A stretch of 64,000 nucleotides of DNA from Klebsiella terrigena (GCF_006539725.1 NZ_BJNO01000001.1:434001-498000), one strand, 5' to 3'. Positions 41,608 through 50,450 are shown, counted from the first letter of the stretch. Made by a program: numbers and translations. The notes: generated by a model not told the origin, from the sequence alone.

Positions 41608-43298
41608 CTTTTACTGATGATGATTTCGATCACGTTAGGTTTGCCACTCGCCAGTGCGGCCTCAACTGCCGGGGCGATATCCCCGGCACGGAGAACTTTT
41701 CTGGTTTCCAGTCCCATCGATGCACCCAGTGCCTGATAATCAACTGCCGGATTAACCAAATCCATTGCGATAAAGCGTTCTGTTTGCGCCGAAGTATAAT
41801 CTGCCTGTGAACGCATGAAGTTTTTCAATACGTTATATTCCGTGTTATTCATTACAATAAAGGTCACCGGCAGTTTTTCATGTGCGGCCGTCCAGAGAGC
41901 CTGAGGGGAGTACATCGCAGCGCCGTCTCCCACAAAGCACACCACAGGCGCTTTTCCCAAACCGAGAGAATAGCCCACAGCTGCTGGCATCCCCCACCCC
42001 AGACCACCGCCACGTAAAAAGGCATATTGATCCGCGCGGCGACTGTTGAGTGATTTGCGAAGCGAGCCGCTGGTTGCAATCGCCTCGTCAACAATTGCCA
42101 CATCTGGTCCGATCGCCCTTGCTGCCTCAAACGCAGCCACGAGTGGCGTAATTACCGTAGCAGATTGTTGTTCCTTAACCTCCCCCAGCAGACTTTCTTT
42201 AATCAATTCAAACTCATGAACCGCGCTTTCAAAACGACGTTGATAATCACCGCGATGGTTTGCCGTGGCTTTTTCCAGTTCGGGCAGTAGCACCATTAAC
42301 GATGATTTAATATCGCCAACCACTGAGAGTTCACTACTGTAGGTGCGTCCCAGGTCGCCCGCATCGGCTGATAACTGGAACACTTTACACTGGTCCGGTA
42401 CTGCCTGACCTTCTGTATAAAGAATGGTTATAAGCGACTTACCGCCAAGTGCAAAAATAGCATCGTACTGGCTTAATGCTCTGTTAATTTCCGTCGCTTT
42501 AGTGGACAGGTTGCCCCGCCAGAGGGGGTGTGCTGTTGGGTAGGGGATCCGGTTTGGCCATGTTGAACCGTACACGTCAGCGGCAAGCATCTCAGCAAGA
42601 GCAACAACCTCGCTGGCCGCTTCACTTTGGTAAATTTCGTCGCCGGCAATCAGTGCGACCTTACCCGGAGTAAATGCCGCCAGCTTACTTGCCAGCAAAG
42701 GTAACGAACCCGCGACTGCATTACGGTCAATAGTGGAAGGCGCCCCGATCCCGATAGAACTCATCGCCTCCATCACATCCATCGGAAGCGACAGGAAAAC
42801 GGAGCCTTTCGGTGCAGCGTCAGAATCGTGGAAAGCCCGGCGAACTAATACCGGTAGCTGGTCAACGTGGGTAACCTCCTGTGACCATTTAGCGAACGTT
42901 TTACCCATACCGACCAGATCACCCAACAATAATGGATCGGTTGTCGTGTGGCGTAAATCCTGCTGCCCCGCTGTCACCACGAGTGGTGTCTGTGAACATT
43001 TTGCATTCAACAGGTTTCCCATGCCGTGGCCTAAACCACCGGCGGTATGCAGATTCAGAAATCCTGTTTTTTTTGCTGCCTGAGCATAACCGTCCGCCAT
43101 GGCAACTGCACTCGCTTCCTGCAGAGCTAACACGTACTGAATTGACGGTTTTCTTAACAGCGCATCCATGAAGGGCAGTTCGGTTGTACCTGGATTACCA
43201 AACACATATTCCACCCCTTCACTTTCCAGAACCTCTAACAATACATCACCGCCACGGCGTGCATTGGCGTTCTGGACTTTAGTTATTGCGTTACTCAT
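41604..43298 (-). CDS. ThDP-dependent decarboxylase (benzoylformate decarboxylase-like)
   Basis: The 564-residue protein has the three-domain layout of thiamine-diphosphate enzymes. The N-terminal domain has VEYVFGNPGTTELPFMDALL, the ThDP-activating Glu61 in ALQEASAVAMADGYA and His84 in LNLHTAGGLGHGMGN. The C-terminal ThDP/Mg motif is VGDGAAMYSPQALWTAAHEKLPVTFIVMNN. The closest family I recognise is benzoylformate decarboxylase (MdlC), though the active-site Ser of NPGSNELP is Thr here. It probably decarboxylates an aromatic or branched 2-oxo acid. AGGTGATCATTCT precedes the start. It is controlled by the convergent LysR through a shared operator. Confidence 0.88.
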   Translation of the reverse strand: MSNAITKVQNANARRGGDVLLEVLESEGVEYVFGNPGTTELPFMDALLRKPSIQYVLALQEASAVAMADGYAQAAKKTGFLNLHTAGGLGHGMGNLLNAKCSQTPLVVTAGQQDLRHTTTDPLLLGDLVGMGKTFAKWSQEVTHVDQLPVLVRRAFHDSDAAPKGSVFLSLPMDVMEAMSSIGIGAPSTIDRNAVAGSLPLLASKLAAFTPGKVALIAGDEIYQSEAASEVVALAEMLAADVYGSTWPNRIPYPTAHPLWRGNLSTKATEINRALSQYDAIFALGGKSLITILYTEGQAVPDQCKVFQLSADAGDLGRTYSSELSVVGDIKSSLMVLLPELEKATANHRGDYQRRFESAVHEFELIKESLLGEVKEQQSATVITPLVAAFEAARAIGPDVAIVDEAIATSGSLRKSLNSRRADQYAFLRGGGLGWGMPAAVGYSLGLGKAPVVCFVGDGAAMYSPQALWTAAHEKLPVTFIVMNNTEYNVLKNFMRSQADYTSAQTERFIAMDLVNPAVDYQALGASMGLETRKVLRAGDIAPAVEAALASGKPNVIEIIISKS

Positions 43299-43402
43299 AG
43301 AATGATCACCTGTATCTGCGTATTAGTTCGCCCTGTCTGGCGGGTGATTCAATCTTAATAACAGGTATGACATTCTTTCCAATACTATAATGATGCTCAG
43401 TC

Positions 43403-43418
43403 ATACCTTTTTAGGTAT
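43403..43418. promoter_or_regulatory. Operator ATACC-N6-GGTAT at the ThDP-enzyme gene
   Basis: ATACC-TTTTTA-GGTAT lies 105 bp upstream of the decarboxylase start codon. It is the same pattern as at 40650-40665 ahead of the LysR gene. A lone GGTAT half-site occurs near 43364. Confidence 0.75.
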
Positions 43419-43599
43419 GGAGGTAGTCCGCTTTCCGTTGGGAAATGTAAAGTGTTCTGCGTCGAAGAGCTGGCTCCACGCCCCGTCAGCACAGTGCCAG
43501 AAACGGACATTGCAGTCAGCAACTTGTTGCTTTATCCATCCAGCCAGTGAATGTATTGTAATGCGCAATAGAATCAGCGGCTCTGGACTAACCGGCTCC

Positions 43600-43773
43600 A
43601 TGACAGCTTTACTCCTTCATAAATATCACGGGCCAGGTCATGATTCCCTGGTATGCCATCGTTCCGTTGCTGAACAACTGAGCAACGAGCAAATTCGTCT
43701 CCTGTGCCACCGCCACAATGGCGTAGGCTCTGACGGTCTGCTGATCGACGGTGGCGTTGCCCGCCTTGGTTAA
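43600..43773 (+). pseudogene. Fragment of a DapF-like diaminopimelate epimerase gene
   Basis: The frame reads MTALLLHKYHGPGHDSLVCH, then EQIRLLCHRHNGVGSDGLLI, which matches the N-terminus of DapF-type epimerases (KMHGLGNDFVVV and RRLANRHCGIGFDQLL). The first active-site Cys region is near CHRHNGVG. It stops after 57 residues, against about 270 in the family. It is presumably the relic of a DapF-like racemase gene associated with the LysR that follows. Confidence 0.65.
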
Positions 43774-43803
43774 TTTGCCCGAGGCGTTGAGTTATCCATT
43801 GAA

Positions 43804-43835
43804 GATTCAAGGATCGCGAGTAAGATCCTTGAATC
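43804..43835. repeat. Perfect 12-bp inverted repeat ahead of a LysR gene
   Basis: GATTCAAGGATC-GCGAGTAA-GATCCTTGAATC is a perfect hairpin 52 bp before the LysR start. No T-run follows. It might be a terminator-like structure of the DapF-type gene, or an operator for the LysR. Confidence 0.6.
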
Positions 43836-43886
43836 ATTTCCGCCGATCCTCAGACTTAAAATTACTTAGTGAACACAGGAATATAA

Positions 43887-44780
43887 ATGATTGATGACAT
43901 CCGTTACCTGATTGTTTTTGCAAAAATTGTAGAGGCTGGATCAATTTCAGGTGGTGCAGAAGCTTTAGGGCTTACTACCGCGACGGCAAGCACACATCTA
44001 TCTAAGCTTGAGCGAAATCTGGGAAGTGCTTTGCTATACAGGAATACCCGAAAACTATCCCTGACTCACGATGGCGCAAGTTTGCTCGAGACCGCAAACT
44101 CTATGTTAGAACTCTATGAAAAGGGATTTATCGAGTTTAAGCAGCGTTCTATTTCAACAACCAATAAGCTGCATATTTCTCTCCCTGCAGTGTTTATAAA
44201 TAGTGAATTCACTCGCCATCTTGCAGATTTCATAAAAGAATACCCGGACGTTTGCCTGAATATTTCTTATAGCGACACGCGTAAAGATATCATTGCCGAT
44301 AGTATTGATGTTGCATTTCGAATTGGCGAACTGCCGGACAGCTCACTCAAAGCGCGGCATCTTTTTGTATTGCCTCGCCGCGTTGTTGCGTCAAAGAAAT
44401 TCCTAAGCAATTACCCACCTGTCAACCATCCTGATGACTTAGAAAAAATGCCCTGGATTGGCCTGAGTATGCGACAGGACAATCGAGAGTTCAGGCACAA
44501 AAATGGAGAGGTAGCTTTAATCAAGTACACGCCAACGGTTTACGTTGATAATGTCGAAGCTGCCTACACTCTTGCAAAACAACAGGTTGGGCTAGCGGCT
44601 CCCCCTTGTTATCTCGGCAAGGAGGATATTACGCGCGAAGAAATGCAGGAGGTTCTCCCCGACTGGTCATTAGAGCCACTAAAAGTTTATGCAATTTGGC
44701 CTTCCAATATATCGACCAGCAGTATCGCCTACACATTAATCAATAAAATTCACCACTCTTTTGAATCGCATAAATTATGA
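43887..44780 (+). CDS. LysR-type transcriptional regulator
   Basis: This 297-residue protein starts six bases after CAGGA. The HTH reads DIRYLIVFAKIVEAGSISGGAEALGLTTATASTHLSKLERNLGSALLYRNTRKLSLTHDG, of the CrgA/AaeR-type group. The effector domain carries DSIDVAFRIGELPDSSLKARHLFVLPRRVVASKKFL. It is AT-richer than the local average and has a perfect 12-bp hairpin upstream. The LysE gene beyond its stop is convergent. The target is unclear. Confidence 0.88.
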   Translation: MIDDIRYLIVFAKIVEAGSISGGAEALGLTTATASTHLSKLERNLGSALLYRNTRKLSLTHDGASLLETANSMLELYEKGFIEFKQRSISTTNKLHISLPAVFINSEFTRHLADFIKEYPDVCLNISYSDTRKDIIADSIDVAFRIGELPDSSLKARHLFVLPRRVVASKKFLSNYPPVNHPDDLEKMPWIGLSMRQDNREFRHKNGEVALIKYTPTVYVDNVEAAYTLAKQQVGLAAPPCYLGKEDITREEMQEVLPDWSLEPLKVYAIWPSNISTSSIAYTLINKIHHSFESHKL

Positions 44781-44841
44781 TTAATATGAAAAATACATTA
44801 ATTCCTGGAAATCAAATACAACCAGTCGTTAACATCGCCGT

Positions 44842-45429
44842 TCATTGGGAAAAGAGCATGTAGCAGGCAGTAACAATCAGCAATCCGCCCATCAAGAAAT
44901 TAAAAGTACGGATGCGCTGGGTGCTGTTAAGTAATATCGAAACTTTATTCCCAAGAACGGCCCATGTAGCCAATGAGAAATAACACACCAGAAAATAGAT
45001 GATGATGAAGACCGTCAGCGGAGTATTGTTTGAGGGTTCAGAAAACAATACCACCCCGGATGCGCAGGCGATCCAGGCTTTGGGGTTGAGCCATTGAAGT
45101 AAAAAACCTTGTACGAAACCAGGGGTCTCTGCTTTTGTTAATGATAACTCAGGTCGGGATGACGCTATCTTATAACCCAGGTATATTATAAACGCCGAAC
45201 CGGCAACGTTGAGGTATTTGAAGAAGAGTGGATATTTCTCAATGATCGCATAGAAGCCAAAACCGACGAATATAAGTAATAGAGTAAATCCTATTGTCGC
45301 ACCTGAGACAAATGGGAGCGTTTTTCGAAATCCATGGCTCGCCCCTGATGATATAATGACCATATTGACTGGACCAGGCGAAATTGACATGGTAAGGGAG
45401 AACATAAACATTGCAAAAATTAAGATCAT
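44842..45429 (-). CDS. LysE-family amino-acid exporter
   Basis: The protein has 195 residues with six predicted helices. The start is MILIFAMFMFSLTMSISPGPVNMVIISSGASHGFRKTLPFVSGATIGF, the LysE/RhtB signature with SPGP and a Gly-rich loop, followed by FVQGFLLQWLNPKAWIACASGVVLF. GCGGAGAGAAA precedes the ATG. It probably expels a threonine-, lysine- or cysteine-like amino acid. It converges on the LysR gene, with 61 bp between stops. Composition is AT-richer than the surrounding genes. Confidence 0.92.
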   Translation of the reverse strand: MILIFAMFMFSLTMSISPGPVNMVIISSGASHGFRKTLPFVSGATIGFTLLLIFVGFGFYAIIEKYPLFFKYLNVAGSAFIIYLGYKIASSRPELSLTKAETPGFVQGFLLQWLNPKAWIACASGVVLFSEPSNNTPLTVFIIIYFLVCYFSLATWAVLGNKVSILLNSTQRIRTFNFLMGGLLIVTACYMLFSQ

Positions 45430-45780
45430 TTTCTCTCCGCATTCTTATAAATGCACAATCTAATACAGCTGATTTTTATTGCCCGACGGCATTCCTGTTA
45501 CCCTAGTAGACTATAGAAAAAAGACGGCCAGATTAAGCGGGTTTTCTGTAAAGCTGTATTTGATTTTTTCACATAATCGATTCAATAGATCATCCAGAAA
45601 CTTAATTAACTCATTATTATTTGCGCGTTTCGTAGGTTCAGTCTGCAACAATGATGCTTCTACTATCATGCGATGAATACGGCATAAGGTCCGCTGCTCG
45701 CGGATAGCCGGCCTTCCGCCCCCTCCCCCAGCCCGCCTCATGGCAGACTGCTCGTTAGCTCCTGACGCTTCCGGGCGCAG
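45430..45780. other. Intergenic region upstream of the LysE gene
   Basis: About 350 bp. The first 200 bp are AT-rich and should hold the LysE-gene promoter. The end (45700-45780) is GC-rich and leads into a heptad repeat. I see no further gene or element. Confidence 0.45.
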
Positions 45781-45808
45781 GATTCAGGATTCAGGATTCA
45801 GGATTCAG
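45781..45808. repeat. Heptanucleotide tandem repeat (GATTCAG)4
   Basis: Four perfect head-to-tail copies of GATTCAG lie directly after the stop of the minus-strand LysR gene. Heptad microsatellites of this kind can vary in copy number. Here they are outside coding sequence, so an effect would have to be on mRNA ends only. Confidence 0.85.
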
Positions 45809-45810
45809 GG

Positions 45811-46704
45811 TTATGGCAGCGTCAGCCGATCCTTTATTTCATCAAACAGGGCAATTAAATGATCGGCGACCACTCTCACTCGCCGCGAGTTGGCTAAGTC
45901 GGAATGCATCACCAGCCATAGGGTTTGATCGACGCCGATCTGCGCATTCACGCACTGCAGGCCGTTTTTCCTCGCCATAAAGTGCGGCAACACGCCAAGG
46001 CCTATGCCGGCTGACACGGCCGCCAGCTGTGCCACCAGCGTGTTTGCTTCCATCCGGCACGGCCTGCCGCGAAGCGTCCGCGTCACCCAGCGCGCAGCGG
46101 GCAGATGCTGATGAGATTCCGGCCACCCGATATACTGCGCGTGGCTGAGCGCCGCGTCAGCGGGCCCTTCAGCGCACGTTTTTAGATAGCCGGCTGCGCC
46201 GTATAGGCCAAATCCCACGCTTCCGAGACGCTTCAGCGTCAGATTTCCGCTATCGGGCTTGACCATCCTGATAGCCAAGTCGGCGTCCCGTCGATGCAGA
46301 TTGACGGATTGCACGCCGCTGAGCACTTCCACCCGCAGGTCGGGATGCTTTTCCATCAACGCGTTGAATGAAGGCAATATAAAATGCGCGGCCAGATTAT
46401 CCGACGTAGCAAGCCGGACATGGCCGGCAACGTGCCCCTGCTGCCTCGCCATCTCGCCAAATGCCAGTCCTGCATACTCAAGCGCCTCGGCGTGTTCCAG
46501 CAGAGCCTCGCCATCATCCGTTAACCGGTAGCCGCTCTGATGTCGACTGAAAAGGGGGACAGCCAGCGACTTCTCAAGCCGGTCCAGCCTTCTTGAGAGG
46601 GTGGCAATGCCCATATCCATGCTTTCTGCCGCGCCGCTTAGCGTACCCGCGCGGGCGACAGCCAGAAAAACACGCGTATCGTCCCAGTTAAAATCTGCTT
46701 TCAT
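45811..46704 (-). CDS. LysR-type transcriptional regulator
   Basis: This 297-residue protein has the HTH FNWDDTRVFLAVARAGTLSGAAESMDMGIATLSRRLDRLEKSLAVPLFSRHQSGYRLTDDGEALLEHAE, of the group whose N-terminus begins with a DWDD-like segment and LFxRxxxGYRLT. The effector domain shows VRLATSDNLAAHFILPSFNALMEKHPDLRVEVLSG. It is divergent from an MFS gene, 169 bp away, and likely controls it. The ribosome site is weak. Confidence 0.9.
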   Translation of the reverse strand: MKADFNWDDTRVFLAVARAGTLSGAAESMDMGIATLSRRLDRLEKSLAVPLFSRHQSGYRLTDDGEALLEHAEALEYAGLAFGEMARQQGHVAGHVRLATSDNLAAHFILPSFNALMEKHPDLRVEVLSGVQSVNLHRRDADLAIRMVKPDSGNLTLKRLGSVGFGLYGAAGYLKTCAEGPADAALSHAQYIGWPESHQHLPAARWVTRTLRGRPCRMEANTLVAQLAAVSAGIGLGVLPHFMARKNGLQCVNAQIGVDQTLWLVMHSDLANSRRVRVVADHLIALFDEIKDRLTLP

Positions 46705-46873
46705 CTTTTTCCGTTTATGGAAAACGGCTCTCCGTTTTCAGGGCTGTTTTATCACTTATCTCAGGATGATACTGCACGCCACGCCACGAGATGGCAACGA
46801 GGAACGACGCAGAAATCCGATCGCATCGGCTAAACCAATTTTTTTCTCCAATTTTTCCAGGGATATACATTAA

Positions 46874-48067
46874 ATGAACGACAGCGTTTTACAGGTAAAC
46901 CCGGTGCCCACGCGCGCATGGCTGGCGGTAACCGCACTTGGGATCAGCGCATTTACGATTGTGACCAGCGAACTGGCGCCCGTTGGCATGCTCAGCGCGC
47001 TGGCGAAAGATTTACAGCAGACGGAAGCGGGAGCGGGTCTTGCCGTTACCGCCTACGGCTGGGTGGCCGCGCTTGCCGCTTTGCTGGCCGGTGCGATCCC
47101 TCCCCGGTTTTCACGCAAGGCGCTGCTGATTGCGCTAATGCTGATTCTGGCGCTCTCCTGCCTGGCGGCGACGCAGTCACACACCATGCCGACGTTTATG
47201 ACGGCACGGATGACAGGAGCAGTCGCACACGGCGCTTTCTGGGCATTAATTGGCACCGTGGCTATACAGCTGGTTCCGGCCGATAGACTGGGGCTGGCCA
47301 CTTCAGTTATTTTTTCCGGCGTTTCAGCGGCCAGCGTACTGGGTGTTCCGCTATCGAGTTTTATTGCCAACATGGCCGGATGGCGGCTGGCATTTACCGC
47401 GATAGCCCTGCTCTCATTGGCTACCGCCGTGGCGTTACTCTGGACGCTTCCCGCGCTGGCGTCACCACAGCCGCTGAGGCTGAGGACTTACGTCGGGATA
47501 TTTAAAAATCCGCTGCTGCTTTCACTCTTCGGCGCCACGGCCTGCATTATTTCCGCCCACTTTGCCGCCTTCACATATCTTGAGCCCTTGCTGACTCAGA
47601 CCCACGGGATACCGACGGCAACTATTTCAGTTCTGCTGCTTATTTCAGGACTCGCCGGACTACTGGGGAATCTCATTGCCGGCAAACTTATCGATCGACA
47701 TATCAAGATCCTGATTATGACTTCACTGCTGCTAAGCGCAGGCGCGCTGGGTATGCTGGGCATGAAGAGCGGATCATCGCTTCCGATCTGGTTCACCGGT
47801 ACGCTGCTTGCAATCTGGGGAGCAGGAATAGCCATCGTGTTTGTTGGCTTACAAACCTGGTTGCTACGTAGCGCCGGAAATACGGCGCAGCCCGCATCAG
47901 CCGTCTACGTCGCTATTTTCAATGCCGCAATCGGTACGGGCGCGCTTGTCGGAGGTCTGGTGTCGACGAGAGTTGGCCTTCAGACAATGGCGTTACTGGC
48001 AGCGGCCGTCATGGTCTGCAGTATGGCACTGATTTGGATGCTGAAAAGCCCGGCAAGGCTGAGGTAA
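46874..48067 (+). CDS. MFS transporter, SotB/YdhP-like
   Basis: This 397-residue protein has twelve predicted helices. The start WLAVTALGISAFTIVTSELAPVGMLSALAKDL and the central RMTGAVAHGAFWALIGTVAIQLVPADRLGLATSVIFSGVSAASVLGVPLSSFIANMAGWR are the marks of the SotB/NepI/YdhP efflux branch. It is related in type to the MFS at 30763. The divergent LysR gene is the likely regulator. Sugars, nucleosides or drugs are possible substrates. Confidence 0.91.
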   Translation: MNDSVLQVNPVPTRAWLAVTALGISAFTIVTSELAPVGMLSALAKDLQQTEAGAGLAVTAYGWVAALAALLAGAIPPRFSRKALLIALMLILALSCLAATQSHTMPTFMTARMTGAVAHGAFWALIGTVAIQLVPADRLGLATSVIFSGVSAASVLGVPLSSFIANMAGWRLAFTAIALLSLATAVALLWTLPALASPQPLRLRTYVGIFKNPLLLSLFGATACIISAHFAAFTYLEPLLTQTHGIPTATISVLLLISGLAGLLGNLIAGKLIDRHIKILIMTSLLLSAGALGMLGMKSGSSLPIWFTGTLLAIWGAGIAIVFVGLQTWLLRSAGNTAQPASAVYVAIFNAAIGTGALVGGLVSTRVGLQTMALLAAAVMVCSMALIWMLKSPARLR

Positions 48068-48204
48068 TGCTCAAGCGGCGCCCCCCTTTTTAGAAGGGCA
48101 TAATCGACAAATAAAAAGATAAAGGAGCCTCCTGACAGGCGTTATATTTGCCACGGGAGGCCCGCTGTGTGCCAAATGCGGATAATGAGTGCGGCCGGGC
48201 CGTT

Positions 48205-48666
48205 TTATTTTTTTCCGGGTTGACGATAAATGTCTGGTCGATTGATCTGCCAGACAAAATCTTGTCGGTTCAACGGGAGATACCCCAGTTTCTGGTATAG
48301 CCAGGGGGCGCTGTCGGTGACCAGCATTATCCGTCGCAGGTGTGACATCAACGGATGGGCTTGACAGCATTCAATCAGCCAACGACCAAGGCCACTCTTC
48401 TGATAATCATTCAGCACGTAAACGTCGCACAAATAACCAAAAGTGGCATAGTCTGTGACCAGACGGGCGAAGCCGATTTGTCTTGTTCCATCCAGAAGCG
48501 CAAAACAAAGGCTGTTCTGGACGGATATCCTGACCGTTTCAGCATCAATGCCGGGCGCCCAGGACGATTGCGAGAGGTAATCGTGAATGGCTTCCAGCTG
48601 GAAAAAAGCAGGATCGGTTGTGACAGTAAATTGGTCTTTGGTAAAACTCAGATGCTGATTATCCAC
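48205..48666 (-). CDS. GNAT acetyltransferase
   Basis: The protein has 153 residues from GTG 48666, which follows AAGGA at eight bases; the longer upstream frame has no site. The motifs are DYATFGYLCDVYVLNDYQKSGLGRWLIECC, where KSGLGRWL is the acetyl-CoA loop, and RRIMLVTDSAPWLYQKLGYLPL. The N-terminal FAL(L)DGTRQIGFARLVTDY is typical for small GNATs of the ElaA-neighbour/YjdJ-like sort. The substrate is unknown. It converges on the MFS gene. Confidence 0.86.
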   Translation of the reverse strand: MDNQHLSFTKDQFTVTTDPAFFQLEAIHDYLSQSSWAPGIDAETVRISVQNSLCFALLDGTRQIGFARLVTDYATFGYLCDVYVLNDYQKSGLGRWLIECCQAHPLMSHLRRIMLVTDSAPWLYQKLGYLPLNRQDFVWQINRPDIYRQPGKK

Positions 48667-48742
48667 TGAACGTATCCTTCTGTACTTACTTGTGATGAGG
48701 CAAGTCATACTGGTGAGGGCTGGTTTCTATATTGGGCCACAC

Positions 48743-49345
48743 TCAGGATGCTTTTTCATGTACCGTCATGATGAAAACCAGTGGGCTTTCCCCCTGGTTT
48801 TCATAGAAATGAGGAAGGTCCGTTCTGGCCGTTGCCGAACACCCCGTCTTCACCAGATACAGATGGTCCTGTACGCCCAGAGTGAGCGTGCCCGTCTGAA
48901 CATAAAACAGTTCAAGCGTCCCTTCAGTGTGACCGGGGGAAGCAAACTTTTCCCCCGGCTGCATTTCCCACATCCAGAGCTCGGTCATATCAGGGCCACC
49001 CGACCCTGCGAGCAACCGTGCTCTCCCGCCTTTTTCCCCTTCCCATAGTTCTGGGATCTCATCTTCAGCAATGAGATGCACGGTCGGTTTGGCGCTGACA
49101 TCCACAAAATCAGCCACCGAAACGCCCATCGCGGCAGCCAGGCGGCATAACAGGGCAATGCTGGGATTTGCACGGCATCCCTCAATCTCAACCAGCGCTC
49201 CCTTGCTGACGCCCGCCCGACGGGAGAGTTCATCGAGGGATATTTTCTTTTGCTTACGATACAGCTTAATCCGCTGAGATACGGCTTCATTCACGGTGCT
49301 GACGATAGAGTTCGCATCGGTCATTATATTGACTTTTTTGGTCAT
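48743..49345 (-). CDS. XRE-cupin regulator
   Basis: The 200 residues comprise an XRE HTH (ISQRIKLYRKQKKISLDELSRRAGVSKGALVEIEGCRANPSIALLCRLAAAMGVSVADFV type) and a cupin (about 115-195, with MQPGEKFASPGHTEGTLELFYVQTGTLTLGVQDH). ATGs at 49345 and 49324 are both possible; neither has a good ribosome site, and both lie inside copies of a GGTCATT repeat. It is divergent from a B3/B4-domain gene, its probable target. The ligand is unknown. Confidence 0.87.
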   Translation of the reverse strand: MTKKVNIMTDANSIVSTVNEAVSQRIKLYRKQKKISLDELSRRAGVSKGALVEIEGCRANPSIALLCRLAAAMGVSVADFVDVSAKPTVHLIAEDEIPELWEGEKGGRARLLAGSGGPDMTELWMWEMQPGEKFASPGHTEGTLELFYVQTGTLTLGVQDHLYLVKTGCSATARTDLPHFYENQGESPLVFIMTVHEKAS

Positions 49346-49376
49346 TGGTCATTATCATGGGATAAATTGGTCATTA
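49319..49376. promoter_or_regulatory. Four direct repeats GGTCATT
   Basis: GGTCATT occurs at 49319, 49340, 49347 and 49369. Starts are 21, 7 and 22 bp apart, so the outer copies lie about two helical turns from the inner pair. They cover the divergent promoter region of the XRE-cupin and B3/B4 genes, a likely binding site of that regulator. Confidence 0.65.
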
Positions 49377-49388
49377 CAGGATTATCAC

Positions 49389-50093
49389 GTGCTAACAGTA
49401 TCTCCGTCAATTGCCCCTGAAATTTATCGTATTGCTCCAGGTTTTCGCGCACTCAGTATCTCCGTAAAAGCTGCGCCAGTGCTTAACCCCGATATTGGAG
49501 AAACGGCGCTGCGGGAAGCATGTGAAGCAGTTCTGGCCGGTGAGCCTGAATGGGCGGAATCTCATCTCGCCGCATGGGCCGACGTTTTTCCAAAGTTTGG
49601 CGCAAAACCTAAACGCACCCCTTGCTCAGCGGATGCGTTACGTAAGCGCGTATTACGTGACGGAACGATGCCAGCGCTCGATCCCATCGTTGATCTTTAT
49701 AATGCCGTTAGTCTTCGCTACGCCGTTCCGGTTGGTGGAGAGAATATCTCGGCCTATCAGGGGTCGCCGCGTCTGGCGGTGGCAAAAGGAACAGAGCCTT
49801 TTGATACCGTCAAAGAGGGTGAGACCGCCGTTGAATTTCCTTCACAAGGCGAGGTTATCTGGTGTGACGATATCGGCGTGACCTGCCGTCGCTGGAACTG
49901 GCGACAGGGGATCAGAACCCGTTTAGGCGTGGAAGCTCAGCAAATGTGGTTCATTCTGGAGAGTCTGCCGCAGATGCCGCTGGAGACGCTTCACGAAGCC
50001 GGGAAGATGCTGACCGACGGCCTTGAAAAAATGATGCCCGGTCTGTGGTTTGAAGTTGCTCTCATCGAAGAACAACACCAGGAAAATCATTGA
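49389..50093 (+). CDS. B3/B4-domain protein
   Basis: The protein has 234 residues from GTG 49389, which follows CAGGATTATCAC; the upstream part of the open frame overlaps the divergent gene's promoter. The sequence APEIYRIAPGFRALSISVKAAPVLN, RTPCSADALRKRVLRDGTMPALDPIVDLYNAVSLRYAVPVGGENI and AVAKGTEPFDTVKEGE matches the B3/B4 (tRNA-binding) domain found in the beta subunit of phenylalanyl-tRNA synthetase and in free-standing proteins. Free-standing forms may act on mischarged tRNA. It is divergent from the XRE-cupin regulator. Confidence 0.87.
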   Translation: MLTVSPSIAPEIYRIAPGFRALSISVKAAPVLNPDIGETALREACEAVLAGEPEWAESHLAAWADVFPKFGAKPKRTPCSADALRKRVLRDGTMPALDPIVDLYNAVSLRYAVPVGGENISAYQGSPRLAVAKGTEPFDTVKEGETAVEFPSQGEVIWCDDIGVTCRRWNWRQGIRTRLGVEAQQMWFILESLPQMPLETLHEAGKMLTDGLEKMMPGLWFEVALIEEQHQENH

Positions 50094-50450
50094 GGGGAAA
50101 CGCTTATGTTTACCGGCCTGTCGGCGTTTCCATGAACCCCAGTCACCGCCGGCGGCGTGGCTGAAAAGGGCTGTAGCCATATTCTTTCCCGTCTTACTGA
50201 AGCGCGATGGGCATCCTGGGGGCAACCGGAAGCTACGCCTGTCTGACCCGGGAGCAGCGCACGCGCATAGCCACTCTGGCAAAACAGCATGCCGGGATCG
50301 TGGTCTGGTAGTAATCAAAAGGCCATTCTTCACGGCATAACCGTCCGAATACACTCACGGGTTTTAACATGCTCACCGCCAGGGAAAATAAAATCCGCCT
50401 CATCAGACAGCCCTCAATCGGTGAGAACTTTTTCGCTTAGCCCTCCCCTT
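50094..50450. other. Intergenic region with a short plus-strand frame
   Basis: About 360 bp. A 34-codon plus-strand frame (50207-50311) reads MGILGATGSYACLTREQRTR followed by IATLAKQHAGIVVW. It looks like a real protein end but has no ribosome site, so it is probably a gene remnant. I cannot assign it to a family. Nothing else is supportable. Confidence 0.4.
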
